A stretch of 64,000 nucleotides of DNA from Paenibacillus sp. YN15. GTDB lineage: Bacteria > Bacillota > Bacilli > Paenibacillales > NBRC-103111. Location: positions 124,001 to 188,000 of the forward strand of contig NZ_QMFA01000002.1 of assembly GCF_003285005.1 (NCBI RefSeq). Reading direction: 5' to 3'. A program made the translations under genes and the position numbers. Shown piece by piece: positions 27,405-36,132 of the stretch (position 1 is its first letter; each line of letters opens with the position of its first letter). The notes under the pieces are model-generated. The model saw only the letters and a list, made by a program, of their open reading frames with translations. It did no database searches and was not told where the DNA came from.

Positions 27405-27561
27405 GGATTACACCATTTTGCGGGGGCAACACCCTTCCTGCTAAACAATGGGGAGTACAGCGGCGCAATCGGCGCGCTGTTGTCGCTGGGGTAGAATAAA
27501 AACCAAACTGCCGGAAATCGGATGGTTTGGTTTTTTTCATGGATTGACAAGAGTAAAGCTT
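27405..27561 (+). repeat. coaW 3'-end repeat, long copy (R3)
   Basis: Copies the last 91 bases of coaW (with a few changes and a one-base length change), its terminator and the following CATGGATTGACAAGAGTAAAGCTT. Past this point the sequence is unique, so it probably preserves the ancestral right side of coaW. Confidence 0.85.
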
Positions 27562-27571
27562 GTGGTATCAT
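27544..27571 (+). promoter_or_regulatory. Promoter candidate at the R3 right edge
   Basis: TTGACA (27544-27549) and TATCAT (27566-27571) are 16 bases apart. R2 carries the same TTGACA but lacks the -10 box, so only the R3 version could be active. Confidence 0.45.
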
Positions 27572-27636
27572 ATTTTTATTATCGTAAAAATTACGGATTA
27601 ACCCTGTATACATCTTCCATAAAGTGAAAATGGTCA

Positions 27637-27681
27637 TTGACACCAATTGACAACTTAAATATGATAATGATAATCAATATC
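27637..27681 (+). promoter_or_regulatory. Fur box over the promoter of the ECF/ABC operon
   Basis: GATAATGATAATCAATATC (27663-27681) matches the 19-bp Fur consensus at 18 positions. It overlaps two promoter options: TTGACA 27637-27642 with TATGAT 27660-27665 (17-base spacer), and TTGACA 27647-27652 with GATAAT 27669-27674 (16-base spacer). Iron-bound Fur on this site would block RNA polymerase, so the downstream operon should be switched on when iron is scarce. Confidence 0.9.
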
Positions 27682-27729
27682 AATTACTGTTTTTTCAGAA
27701 TAACTATAATCCGGCAAAGGAGAGATGGA

Positions 27730-27774
27730 ATGAACAAAAGAAGCTGCAGCAAGGCACGGAGAGCTGGTGGGTGA
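27730..27774 (+). CDS. Possible 14-residue leader peptide
   Basis: ATG 27730 is preceded by AAAGGAGAG at five bases, a better site than many real genes here have, and opens a 14-codon frame MNKRSCSKARRAGG. It lies in the leader between the Fur-controlled promoter and the ECF genes. It is basic and has one cysteine. It could be a leader peptide or a chance ORF; no other support. Confidence 0.3.
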   Translation: MNKRSCSKARRAGG

Positions 27775-27834
27775 AATAGGAACGGGATGAAGCCAAAAAA
27801 GAAGAAGGAATACAGAAAATATGGAGGTCTTCAT

Positions 27835-28419
27835 ATGAATAAGAAGCTGTCTGTCAAAGATTTAATCAACGTGGGCATTTTTACAGCAATCTATTTCGTT
27901 TTATTTTTCGCCACGGGAATGGTTGGTTATATCCCGATTATGATGGTGTTTATCCCTTTGTTGTGCCCGATTGTAACGGGTATTCCCTTCATGCTGTTCC
28001 TGACGAGAGTGAAGACGTTCGGCATGGTCACGATTATGGCGACATTGTTGGGACTGTTCATGTTTGTAATGGGACATCCATGGCCTGCGTTGGTTCTTGG
28101 CCCCGTATGCGGGTTCCTGGCTGATGTGATTTTGAAGTTGGGACGGTACAGCGGCTGGAAAACTTCTGTTGCGGGCTATGTGGTATTCAGCCAATGGATT
28201 GTCGGCTCTCTCCTGGCATTGTTTTTTATGCGGGATAGTTATTTCGCCGAAATCCGCGCAGGGTATGGCGATGCGTATACGGATGCACTGCTCCGCTTCA
28301 CGCCACCCTGGGTCTTTCCCGTCATGATCATCCTGATTGCCATCGGAGCGATCATCGGAGCGTATCTGGGGAAATCAGCCTTGAAAAAGCACTTTAAGCG
28401 TGCAGGCATTGCCGTATGA
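27835..28419 (+). CDS. ECF transporter S component, MptD/Trep_Strep family
   Basis: A 194-residue, very hydrophobic protein with about five to six helices and a basic C-terminus (KSALKKHFKRAG), the hallmark of the Trep_Strep/MptD family of ECF substrate-binding subunits. ATG 27835 follows TATGGAGG. Its stop overlaps the next start (ATGA). With the following EcfT and double ATPase it forms a complete importer. The Fur box points to an iron-related substrate such as heme or a siderophore; the S subunit itself does not show which. Confidence 0.88.
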   Translation: MNKKLSVKDLINVGIFTAIYFVLFFATGMVGYIPIMMVFIPLLCPIVTGIPFMLFLTRVKTFGMVTIMATLLGLFMFVMGHPWPALVLGPVCGFLADVILKLGRYSGWKTSVAGYVVFSQWIVGSLLALFFMRDSYFAEIRAGYGDAYTDALLRFTPPWVFPVMIILIAIGAIIGAYLGKSALKKHFKRAGIAV

Positions 28420-29141
28420 GCCGTGTGCTGATGGCCGGATCGGCAGCTGACAGGCTGCGGCTGGACCCCAGAACCAAACTGCTGATCCTGATTGTGCTGA
28501 ATATTGTCATGATGGGCGGAGGAATCGCAGGCCCCGCGATGATCGTCCGGCCGGCTTTGGCGCTGATCCCTTTTTTGCTTCTTTTCTCAGGGGGCCGCGT
28601 CAAGGCAGCGGTCATTTGCCTGGTTTTGTTTGCTTTTGCCTCCTTCGGCGAAAGCTATCTGGTTCCCCGGACAGAAGGATTGGCCAACCTGCTCACGGTT
28701 ATTGCTTCGGGTTTGATCTCCCGGTTTCTGCCCGGACTTGTGATGGGATATTATGTGGTGACAACCACAACCGTCAGCGAGTTTACGGCATCTATGGAAC
28801 GGATGCGCGTTACTCCCAAAATCGTCATTCCGCTTTCTGTCATGTTCCGTTTTTTCCCGACGGTTATGGAGGAGGCAAGCGCCATATCCGATTCCATGCG
28901 AATGCGCGGGCTTGGCGGCATGGCCATATTGAAGAAGCCGGTTCTGGCGTTGGAATACCGGCTGGTTCCGCTGATGGTCTGTGTGGTCAAGATCGGCGAG
29001 GAGCTTTCCGCTGCTGCCTTGACCCGGGGGCTGAGCAGCTCCATGAAACGCACCAATATTTGCAGGATCGGCTTCGGATGGCTGGATGCCGTTTTGGCGT
29101 TCGTTGCCATTGCTGCAGCCGCCGTCATGATTGTTTTATAG
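28416..29141 (+). CDS. ECF transporter transmembrane T component
   Basis: A 241-residue membrane protein of the EcfT/CbiQ family. RLRLDPRTKLLILIVLN at the N-terminus and the coupling-helix motifs MERMRVTPKIVIPLSVMFRF and SDSMRMRGLGG (an A-R-G-type ATPase contact) are visible. It couples the S subunit to the ATPase. Translation is coupled to the upstream gene by the ATGA overlap. Confidence 0.9.
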   Translation: MSRVLMAGSAADRLRLDPRTKLLILIVLNIVMMGGGIAGPAMIVRPALALIPFLLLFSGGRVKAAVICLVLFAFASFGESYLVPRTEGLANLLTVIASGLISRFLPGLVMGYYVVTTTTVSEFTASMERMRVTPKIVIPLSVMFRFFPTVMEEASAISDSMRMRGLGGMAILKKPVLALEYRLVPLMVCVVKIGEELSAAALTRGLSSSMKRTNICRIGFGWLDAVLAFVAIAAAAVMIVL

Positions 29142-29157
29142 GAACGAGGGATAGCGC

Positions 29158-30693
29158 GTGATTGAATTCAGGAATGTTTCATTTTCATATGCTGCCGGAG
29201 AAGAACAGAATAATTTAGCGGATATTAACCTGACCATTGGCAAAGGGGAGGTAATCCTGCTGTGCGGAGAATCCGGCTGCGGGAAAACCACTCTCACCCG
29301 GTTGGTGAATGGGCTGATTCCCCATTATTATGAAGGCCAGCTGGAGGGGCAGGTGCTCATCGGCGGCAAAGACATTTCCCGGCTGCCCTTGCATGAAACC
29401 GCAAGTCTGGTAGGATCGGTGTTCCAGAATCCCCGCTCCCAGTTCTTTAATGTGGAAACGGAAAGCGAGCTGGCCTTCGGTGCGGAAAATATGGGGCTTC
29501 CGGCTGAAGAAATCAAGCGAAGAATCCGGGAAACCGTCAGGGAATACCGGATCGGGCATTTGATGGGAAGAAGCATCTTCCACCTCTCGGGGGGCGAAAA
29601 GCAAAAAATCGCCTGTGCCTCCATTTCCGTATGCGATCCGCCGGTAATTGTTTTGGATGAGCCCACCTCCAATCTGGACGCCCAGGCCATTGAGGATGTC
29701 CGGCAAGCCATCGGCCTCTGGAAGCGCCGTGGCAAGACGGTTATTGTGGCGGAGCACCGGCTGTATTTTCTGCGTGAGCTGATGGACCGGGCCATTTACA
29801 TGAAGCAAGGGCGGATTGAGCGCATATTCAGTGCAAGGGAGCTTAGAGCGCTTCCTCCTCACGAGCTTGATTCCATGGGGCTGCGCCCTATATCGCTTCA
29901 GCAGCTGCCGAAAATCCGTTCCGCCCCCCGTGAGCAAGAGCGCGAGCTGGTGATGAAGAGTTTCTACCTGTGCCGCAGCAAAGCCTCGGCGCCTGCCCTG
30001 GAGATTGACCGCTTGCAGGTGCCGGAAGGGGGAATTATCGCGGTCATCGGACATAACGGAGCAGGGAAATCCACCTTCGCCCGCTGCCTCTGCGGCCTGG
30101 AGCGGAAGGGGCGGGGCGAGGTCCACTTCCGTTCTTTTCATTTCGGGAACAAGCACCGGGTAAAAAAATGCTATATGGTGATGCAGGATGTGAACCACCA
30201 GCTGTTCACCGAGAGTGTGCTGGATGAGGTGCTGCTCGGCATGGAGGAGGAGGACGACAACCGGGCAGCCGACATCCTGGACGGGTTGGATTTGCTGCAG
30301 CAGAAGGAGAGGCATCCTATGTCTCTGTCCGGAGGGCAAAAGCAGCGGGTAGCCATTGCCAGCGCCATCGCCAGCAAACGGGATATCCTCGTGTTCGACG
30401 AGCCCACCAGCGGCCTGGACCTCCGGCATATGAAGGAGGTTGCCGCAAGCCTGAAGCAATTGGCGGCGCAAGGCAACACCTTATTTGTGATCACCCATGA
30501 TCCCGAATTCATTCTTTCCTGCTGCACCCATTTTCTCCAATTGGAAAAAGGCAAGGTGATTGCCAACGCTCCCCTTGATTCCGCCGGCGCAGACAATATG
30601 GTCCGGTTTTTTCTCGATACCGCCAAGGCAGGGAGCGGCCAGGAGGGATTGGAGGAGGATGAAGTATCGGACTGCATGAGTCTATCCATTTAG
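29158..30693 (+). CDS. ECF transporter double ATPase
   Basis: A 511-residue protein with two ABC ATPase domains in one chain. First: Walker A GESGCGKTT (about 38-46), signature LSGGEKQK, Walker B IVLDEPTS and H-loop EHR. Second: Walker A GHNGAGKST (about 298-306), signature LSGGQKQR, Walker B LVFDEPTS and H-loop THDPEF. Most ECF systems use two separate ATPases; fused forms are common with MptD-type S subunits. GTG start 17 bases after ecfT. It energises the importer. Confidence 0.92.
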   Translation: MIEFRNVSFSYAAGEEQNNLADINLTIGKGEVILLCGESGCGKTTLTRLVNGLIPHYYEGQLEGQVLIGGKDISRLPLHETASLVGSVFQNPRSQFFNVETESELAFGAENMGLPAEEIKRRIRETVREYRIGHLMGRSIFHLSGGEKQKIACASISVCDPPVIVLDEPTSNLDAQAIEDVRQAIGLWKRRGKTVIVAEHRLYFLRELMDRAIYMKQGRIERIFSARELRALPPHELDSMGLRPISLQQLPKIRSAPREQERELVMKSFYLCRSKASAPALEIDRLQVPEGGIIAVIGHNGAGKSTFARCLCGLERKGRGEVHFRSFHFGNKHRVKKCYMVMQDVNHQLFTESVLDEVLLGMEEEDDNRAADILDGLDLLQQKERHPMSLSGGQKQRVAIASAIASKRDILVFDEPTSGLDLRHMKEVAASLKQLAAQGNTLFVITHDPEFILSCCTHFLQLEKGKVIANAPLDSAGADNMVRFFLDTAKAGSGQEGLEEDEVSDCMSLSI

Positions 30694-30770
30694 GGGAGAA
30701 TGTTTCCCTGATCAGCCGGAGCACCGAGGGTTCCGTATATCTGCTGCAGGATGCCACGGGGGAGGGCAGG

Positions 30771-31628
30771 ATGACCCATTATGAGGTTTTTCCCGGTGTG
30801 CACCTGCTGTACCACGATTTCCGCATGGACCGCTGCTATTCCCATTTTAAGCCAATCGCGCCTGTTTTCTGCATTGATCATTGCCGGGACGGGCGGCTGG
30901 AATGGGAGATGAGCGACGGCAGCAGCTTCTTTATGGGAGCGGGGGATATGCAGCTCAACTCCCGCGCCCGGCATGGGGGCATGTTTCAATTGCCCTTGGG
31001 CTATTACCGGGGAATCACCGTTTCGATTTTTACGGCAGAGGCGTCCGGGCCTTTGTCCAATGTGCTGGATGGCTTCAACGTGGATATCCATGCCTTGCGG
31101 GCGAAATTTTGTCGCAGCATCCGGCCTTTTGTCATACGCGCCAGACTTCATATTGAGCATATCTTCGCCGAGCTGTACGCGGTGCCGGAGGAAATCAGAG
31201 GACCGTTCCTCAAGATTAAGGTATTGGAGCTGCTGCTTTTTTTGAGCGCCATGGAGGTTCCTCCTCATGCGGAGGAATATGTCTATTTTGGCAAGGAGCA
31301 GGTAGAAAAGACCAAGGCCATTATGGCCTTGATCACCTCCGCCCCGGAGAAGCACTACACGCTGGAAGAGCTGTCCGCCCGTTTTCAGTTCCCGGTGGCC
31401 TCCATGACCAAATGTTTTAAAGGCGTATACGGAACCCCTATCTATGCTTACATGAAGACGTATCGGATCAATGCGGCGGCAATGAAGCTCCGCAAGACAA
31501 AGGACAGCATTACAGCCATTGCTCTTCAGACCGGTTACGAGAATGCCGGCAAGTTTTCCGCTGCTTTCAAATCCGTGCTGGGGCAAACGCCGTCGGATTA
31601 CCGCAAATCGGTTAGTCAAATGGATTAG
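30771..31628 (+). CDS. AraC-family regulator of the iron-uptake operon
   Basis: A 285-residue regulator from the ATG at 30771 (GGAGGGCAGG upstream). The N-terminal 180 residues form the sensor; the C-terminal domain has LEELSARFQFPVASMTKCFK and IALQTGYENAGKFSAAFKSV, two AraC helix-turn-helix units. Coding-like, homolog-like sequence (NVSLISRSTEGSVYLLQDAT) precedes the ATG in frame back to 30663, but contains no ATG, GTG or TTG. A CTG at 30672 after GGAGGAGG is one option. The position resembles YbtA beside YbtP/YbtQ in yersiniabactin loci, where the ferric siderophore is the inducer. Confidence 0.88.
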   Translation: MTHYEVFPGVHLLYHDFRMDRCYSHFKPIAPVFCIDHCRDGRLEWEMSDGSSFFMGAGDMQLNSRARHGGMFQLPLGYYRGITVSIFTAEASGPLSNVLDGFNVDIHALRAKFCRSIRPFVIRARLHIEHIFAELYAVPEEIRGPFLKIKVLELLLFLSAMEVPPHAEEYVYFGKEQVEKTKAIMALITSAPEKHYTLEELSARFQFPVASMTKCFKGVYGTPIYAYMKTYRINAAAMKLRKTKDSITAIALQTGYENAGKFSAAFKSVLGQTPSDYRKSVSQMD

Positions 31629-31728
31629 CCGGTCCGTTTTTGGAGCGGTGGTTTTGCCGGGGGCATCCTATAATAAAGGTGGTTTGCGCCGGACAAATCA
31701 CCTTTATTTTTTTTGGAGGGAAGAGGAA

Positions 31729-33504
31729 ATGAAGAACCGTGGAACCTTTCGCACCATTTATGATTTTGCCCAGGAATGCAGAGGGGTAATGTTGGCCTCT
31801 GTGTTATGCGCCATCATTAGCGTGGCCGGGGGATTGGTCCCTTATTGGGGGATATACCGGATTATACTGCTCTTCATGGAAGGAAAAGCTACAGAGGCGG
31901 CTGTCTGGATGTGGGCGGGAGTCTGCATAGCCGGCTATTTCGTCAAGCTGCTTTTCTACGGCATTTCTACCACCTTATCGCATCGTTCCGCTTATCAAAT
32001 TCTGGAAAGCCTGCGTCTGGCCATGACGCGGCGGCTGATGGAAGCCCCTCTTGGCCATGTTCTGGGCAACACAGCCGGGAAGCTGAAGAATATTATTGTG
32101 GACCGGGTGGAAACCATTGAGCTGCCGTTGGCCCATTTGATCCCGGAGGGCATTTCCAACCTGCTGCTGCCGCTTTCGGTGTTTGCCTATATGCTGGTCC
32201 TGGATTGGCGCCTTGCTCTTGCTTCCTTGATCTGCATTCCTTTGGGCGCAATGGTCTATGCGGTGATGATGCGGAATTTCAACAGCCAATACGCTGCATA
32301 CATGGAGGCGGGCAACCAAGTGAACAGCGTCATGGTGGAATATGTGGAGGGAATAGAGGTCATCAAGGCCTTTAACCAATCCTCCAGCTCATACGAAAAA
32401 TTTTCGGCAGCGATCCATTCCTTTAAGGATTTTACCCTGGCATGGTTTCATAGCACTTGGAAGCTGATGAATCTCGGGGGAGCTATTCTGCCGTCCACTC
32501 TGCTGGGGATTCTGCCCGCCGGCATGTTCCTGTATCTGAATGGCAGCTTGACCCCTGCGGAGCTGGCCATGAGCATCATTCTTTCCATGAGCATCATCGC
32601 TCCCGTAAGCTGGTTTACAGTGGCGGTGAACGATTGGAAATCCATTCAATACGCGATAAATGACGCCAGTGAACTGCTGGCCATGCCTGTGCTGCCGGAT
32701 GCTTCCAAGCCTGCCAATCCGGTTGGTTATGATGTTCAGCTCCAAAATGTTCGCTTCCGCTATCATGATAAAGGAGGCGACGTGCTCCATTCCATCAATC
32801 TGGAGCTTCCCGCCAATAGCTTTACCGCCCTGGTGGGCCCGTCAGGCAGCGGCAAATCTACAGTGGCCCGGCTGATCGCCCGGTTCTGGGATGTTGCCGG
32901 GGGAGAGATTCTCATCGGAGGCGTCAATATCCGCGATATTCCCCTAAAGCAGCTTTCCGGGATGATCAGCTATGTGGCCCAGGACAATTTCCTGTTTGAT
33001 TGCTCCCTGTTGGAAAATATCCGCTTGGGCAAACCAACCGCCTCCGATGAAGAGGTATATGCTGCCGCCCGCGCCGCCCGGTGCGAGGAATTTATCTCCC
33101 GGCTGGAGCAGGGCTGGAATACCCTGGCAGGGGAAGCGGGAAGCAGGCTGTCCGGCGGGGAACGGCAACGGATCGCCATTGCCAGAGCTATTCTGAAGAA
33201 CGCTCCGGTTGTCATTTTGGATGAGGCCACCGCCTTCACCGATCCGGAAAATGAGGAGCAGCTGCAAAAATCCATCGCTGCCTTGACCAAGGGCAAAACC
33301 TTGCTGGTCATTGCCCACCGGCTGTCCACCATCAAGGACGCGGATCAGATCGTGCTGTTGGATCAGGGGAGAATTGCGGCCAAAGGAACCCAGGCGGAGT
33401 TGCTGGCGGAAAGCCCGCTTTATCGCGATATGTGGAACGCTCATGTGGGAGCCAAGGCATGGGCCGCCTCCAGCCGGAAAGAAGGAGGGATAGTCCGTGC
33501 TTAA
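31729..33504 (+). CDS. ABC half-transporter 1, exporter fold
   Basis: A 591-residue half-transporter: six membrane helices (about 20-310) followed by an ATPase with Walker A GPSGSGKST, Q-loop YVAQDN, signature LSGGERQR, Walker B VVILDEATAF and H-loop IAHRLST. ATG 31729 is chosen for its GGAGGGAAGAGG; the frame is open further upstream inside the AraC gene. It should pair with the next gene. The exporter fold does not settle direction: YbtP/YbtQ and IrtAB use it to import ferric siderophores. Confidence 0.92.
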   Translation: MKNRGTFRTIYDFAQECRGVMLASVLCAIISVAGGLVPYWGIYRIILLFMEGKATEAAVWMWAGVCIAGYFVKLLFYGISTTLSHRSAYQILESLRLAMTRRLMEAPLGHVLGNTAGKLKNIIVDRVETIELPLAHLIPEGISNLLLPLSVFAYMLVLDWRLALASLICIPLGAMVYAVMMRNFNSQYAAYMEAGNQVNSVMVEYVEGIEVIKAFNQSSSSYEKFSAAIHSFKDFTLAWFHSTWKLMNLGGAILPSTLLGILPAGMFLYLNGSLTPAELAMSIILSMSIIAPVSWFTVAVNDWKSIQYAINDASELLAMPVLPDASKPANPVGYDVQLQNVRFRYHDKGGDVLHSINLELPANSFTALVGPSGSGKSTVARLIARFWDVAGGEILIGGVNIRDIPLKQLSGMISYVAQDNFLFDCSLLENIRLGKPTASDEEVYAAARAARCEEFISRLEQGWNTLAGEAGSRLSGGERQRIAIARAILKNAPVVILDEATAFTDPENEEQLQKSIAALTKGKTLLVIAHRLSTIKDADQIVLLDQGRIAAKGTQAELLAESPLYRDMWNAHVGAKAWAASSRKEGGIVRA

Positions 33505-35296
33505 TATCATGAGGCGTATCCTGCATTGGACCGGGCCTTATAGAAGCAGATTGTATTGGGGCTTTTTATGGTCCTTTTTGCAGGCGATGTTTACTGCTAT
33601 GCCGATTATGGGAGCCGCTTATGCCCTTAACCTGATTCTGGAGGATCAGGCGGGGCAGGGGAGGCTCACCTCTGTGTGGGCGCTGTATATGCTTCTTTTT
33701 ATGATTGTCATGATCGCGGGCCGGTTTCTGTTTTCGTATTTGCGGGCGGTCAGCCAGGAGAGCATTGGCCATGAAGTGACGGCAGAGGAGCGGATCAAAA
33801 TCGGCGATATTCTAAAAAGAGTATCCCTTGGCTTTTTTGACCGCAACCAAACCGGCGGCCTGCTGGGGGCAGTAACCACGGATATGGCCTTTGTGGAAAT
33901 GTTTGCCATGAAAATGATCGATAATGTGATCGGCGGATATATTGGCGCAGCCGTTATGATACTTTGCCTCTCATTCTACAGCTGGCAAGCGGCGGCCATT
34001 GCTTTGCTGGGACTTGTTTTGTCCGCATTGGCCTTGCGGCTAATGGGGCATTACAGCCGCCGAAACGCTCCCGTTCACCAAAAAGCGCAAAATGACATCA
34101 TCGCGGCTACCTTGGAATACATCCGGGGAATACCGGTTGTCAAGGCGTATGGGCAGGAGGGCGCGGCCATCGAAGGCATCCGCAAGGCTTACCGGGAGCG
34201 CCGCCGCATCAATGTGAAGATTGAGCTGGGATACGTTCCCGCCAATTGCCTGCACCTGATGGCGCTGAAGGCATCCTCCGTGTTCATTGCCGCGGCGCCT
34301 GCCATTCTGGTTTTGCGCGAGGATTTATCCGTTTCCGTTTTTTTGATGCTGGCTATGTTTTCATTTGTCATCTTCGGGCAGGTGGAGCAAATCAACAATG
34401 CCACCCATGTGATCCAGGTGATTGGCCCGATATTGGACAAGCTGGACGGGATCAAGGAAACCGAATTTATGGATGAGCATGGAACGGATAAAAAGCTGGA
34501 CCGCTTTGATATTGAGTTCAAGGACGTCACCTTTGCTTATGATACGCGGCGGGTCTTGGACGGAGTCAGCTTCACCATTCCGCAGCAGACCACCACAGCC
34601 ATTGTCGGTCCTTCCGGCTCCGGCAAAACCACCATCTGCAATCTGATAGCCCGGTTTTATGATGTGGATTCGGGCAGCATTGCCATTGGCGGAACAGATA
34701 TCCGCCAGCTTACCGGTGACAGCCTGCTCGCGAACATCAGTATGGTATTCCAGAATGTGTATCTTTTTCATGACACGATTCTGAATAATATCAAGTTTGG
34801 ACGTCCCGATGCCGGGATCGAGGAGATTATGGAAGCGGCCAAGCAGGCGCGCTGCCATGAATTTATTGCGGCGCTGCCGGATGGGTACAACACGGTTGTC
34901 GGGGAAGGCGGCTCCTCCTTGTCGGGCGGGGAGAAGCAGCGGATTTCCATTGCCAGAGCGCTGCTCAAAAAAGCGCCGATCATCATTCTGGATGAGGCTA
35001 CCGCCAGCGTGGACCCGGAGAATGAGCATCATGTGCAGGAAGCCATCAGTGCCTTGACCCGGGGCAAAACGATTATCGTCATCGCCCACCGGCTGGCCAC
35101 CATCGAAAACGCCGATCAGATCATCGTGCTGGACAATGGCCGCATCGCCCAAAGAGGCACCCATGAGCAGTTAATCCGGAAAGAAGGAATCTATGGCCAT
35201 TTCATCTCGATCCGGGAGCAGGCAGAGGGATGGAAGCTTTATCGTGAACAGGAACCGGAACATAATCGTTTTTCCAATTCCCCAGATGCGGTATAA
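33497..35296 (+). CDS. ABC half-transporter 2, exporter fold
   Basis: A 599-residue partner of the previous gene, overlapping it by eight bases; GTG start with GAAGGAGGG seven bases upstream. Six helices, then Walker A GPSGSGKTT, Q-loop VFQNVY, signature LSGGEKQR, Walker B IIILDEATAS and H-loop IAHRLAT. The walker B glutamates of both halves are intact, so neither site looks degenerate. It is the last gene of the Fur-controlled operon; no clear terminator follows before the DUF4288 gene. Confidence 0.92.
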   Translation: MLNIMRRILHWTGPYRSRLYWGFLWSFLQAMFTAMPIMGAAYALNLILEDQAGQGRLTSVWALYMLLFMIVMIAGRFLFSYLRAVSQESIGHEVTAEERIKIGDILKRVSLGFFDRNQTGGLLGAVTTDMAFVEMFAMKMIDNVIGGYIGAAVMILCLSFYSWQAAAIALLGLVLSALALRLMGHYSRRNAPVHQKAQNDIIAATLEYIRGIPVVKAYGQEGAAIEGIRKAYRERRRINVKIELGYVPANCLHLMALKASSVFIAAAPAILVLREDLSVSVFLMLAMFSFVIFGQVEQINNATHVIQVIGPILDKLDGIKETEFMDEHGTDKKLDRFDIEFKDVTFAYDTRRVLDGVSFTIPQQTTTAIVGPSGSGKTTICNLIARFYDVDSGSIAIGGTDIRQLTGDSLLANISMVFQNVYLFHDTILNNIKFGRPDAGIEEIMEAAKQARCHEFIAALPDGYNTVVGEGGSSLSGGEKQRISIARALLKKAPIIILDEATASVDPENEHHVQEAISALTRGKTIIVIAHRLATIENADQIIVLDNGRIAQRGTHEQLIRKEGIYGHFISIREQAEGWKLYREQEPEHNRFSNSPDAV

Positions 35297-35348
35297 TGTG
35301 AGCATGAAGAAGCCGCTTGTGCTCATATAAAGGATAGGATGTGCTTCC

Positions 35349-35696
35349 ATGGAGCAACCGATCTGGTTCAGCGCCCAATTGCTGTTTCAATCCGAGGTGG
35401 CAAGGAATTCAGCGGAATACGACACAGAGACCTATGAGGAATCCATTGTTTTAATTAAGGCTGTGAATAAAGAAGAGGCTTATCAGATTGCTGCTGTCAA
35501 TGGAAAAAACGAGGAATCAAGCTACATGAATATATATAACGAGGAGGTGCATTGGAGGTTTATAAAAGTGGTTGATCTCTTTGAACTGACGGAAGAGACG
35601 ATAGATTCCGGAACGGAGGTGTTTTCCCGGTATATTCTGGCCCCCTCCGGAACTCAGCCAAAAGAGATTTTGCACAGATATTACCAAGAGGAATAG
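35349..35696 (+). CDS. DUF4288 domain protein
   Basis: A 115-residue soluble acidic protein. WFSAQLLFQSEV at the start, a central YEESIVLIKAVNKEEAYQIA and WRFIKVVDLFELTEETIDSG fit the DUF4288 family. The function is unknown. A weak TAGGATGTG site precedes it. It is 52 bases after the transporter operon and is followed by a terminator, so it may be read from that operon or from its own promoter. Confidence 0.8.
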   Translation: MEQPIWFSAQLLFQSEVARNSAEYDTETYEESIVLIKAVNKEEAYQIAAVNGKNEESSYMNIYNEEVHWRFIKVVDLFELTEETIDSGTEVFSRYILAPSGTQPKEILHRYYQEE

Positions 35697-35766
35697 GATC
35701 AGGTAAACGGGGTTCCCATGAAGATACCAGATGAATAAAGAAGCAGTAAGAATAATAGCTGAACGA

Positions 35767-35796
35767 AACAGACCGTCCGCAGTCGGTCTGTTTTTT
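35767..35796 (+). terminator. Rho-independent terminator after the DUF4288 gene
   Basis: ACAGACCG and CGGTCTGT pair around an eight-base loop, followed by six T residues. Confidence 0.9.
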
Positions 35797-35825
35797 GTGT
35801 TTGCCCAGAAGTTGGAAGGATTTAA

Positions 35826-36132
35826 GGCTCTACGCCAAAATCAGTGCTTGACGCCGCGGACGGATGGTTGTTAGCCGTGCGACCATGCCCTGGTCTGAAG
35901 CTAACGGCAGGGAGAGCCCTTATTTCGGCAAAAACACTGCTTCCGAACCTCTAACGGCGGCCACAGCCGCTATTGGGGCCGATTACTCCGCTGCAGACCC
36001 TTTTTTAGCCCAATAAGGGCTCCTGCTTCCGTTAGATTTGGCAGCCCCCCGTTTTAGGGCAAATAGAGGCTCTCACCGCCGTTAGAAAGAAAAGGTAAAC
36101 CCTCCGTCAAGCACTGATTTTTATTTTGGGCC
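35826..36132. mobile_element. MITE-like element, copy 3 (older)
   Basis: A 307-bp copy that shares the left end exactly (GGCTCTACGCC...) and most of the interior with copies 1 and 2 but has many substitutions and a shortened, worn right end (GTCAAGCACTGATTT, then ...GGGCC). The flanks GGATTTAA (35818-35825) and AGATTTAA (36133-36140) match at seven of eight positions, a decayed target duplication. It is the oldest of the three insertions. Confidence 0.85.
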
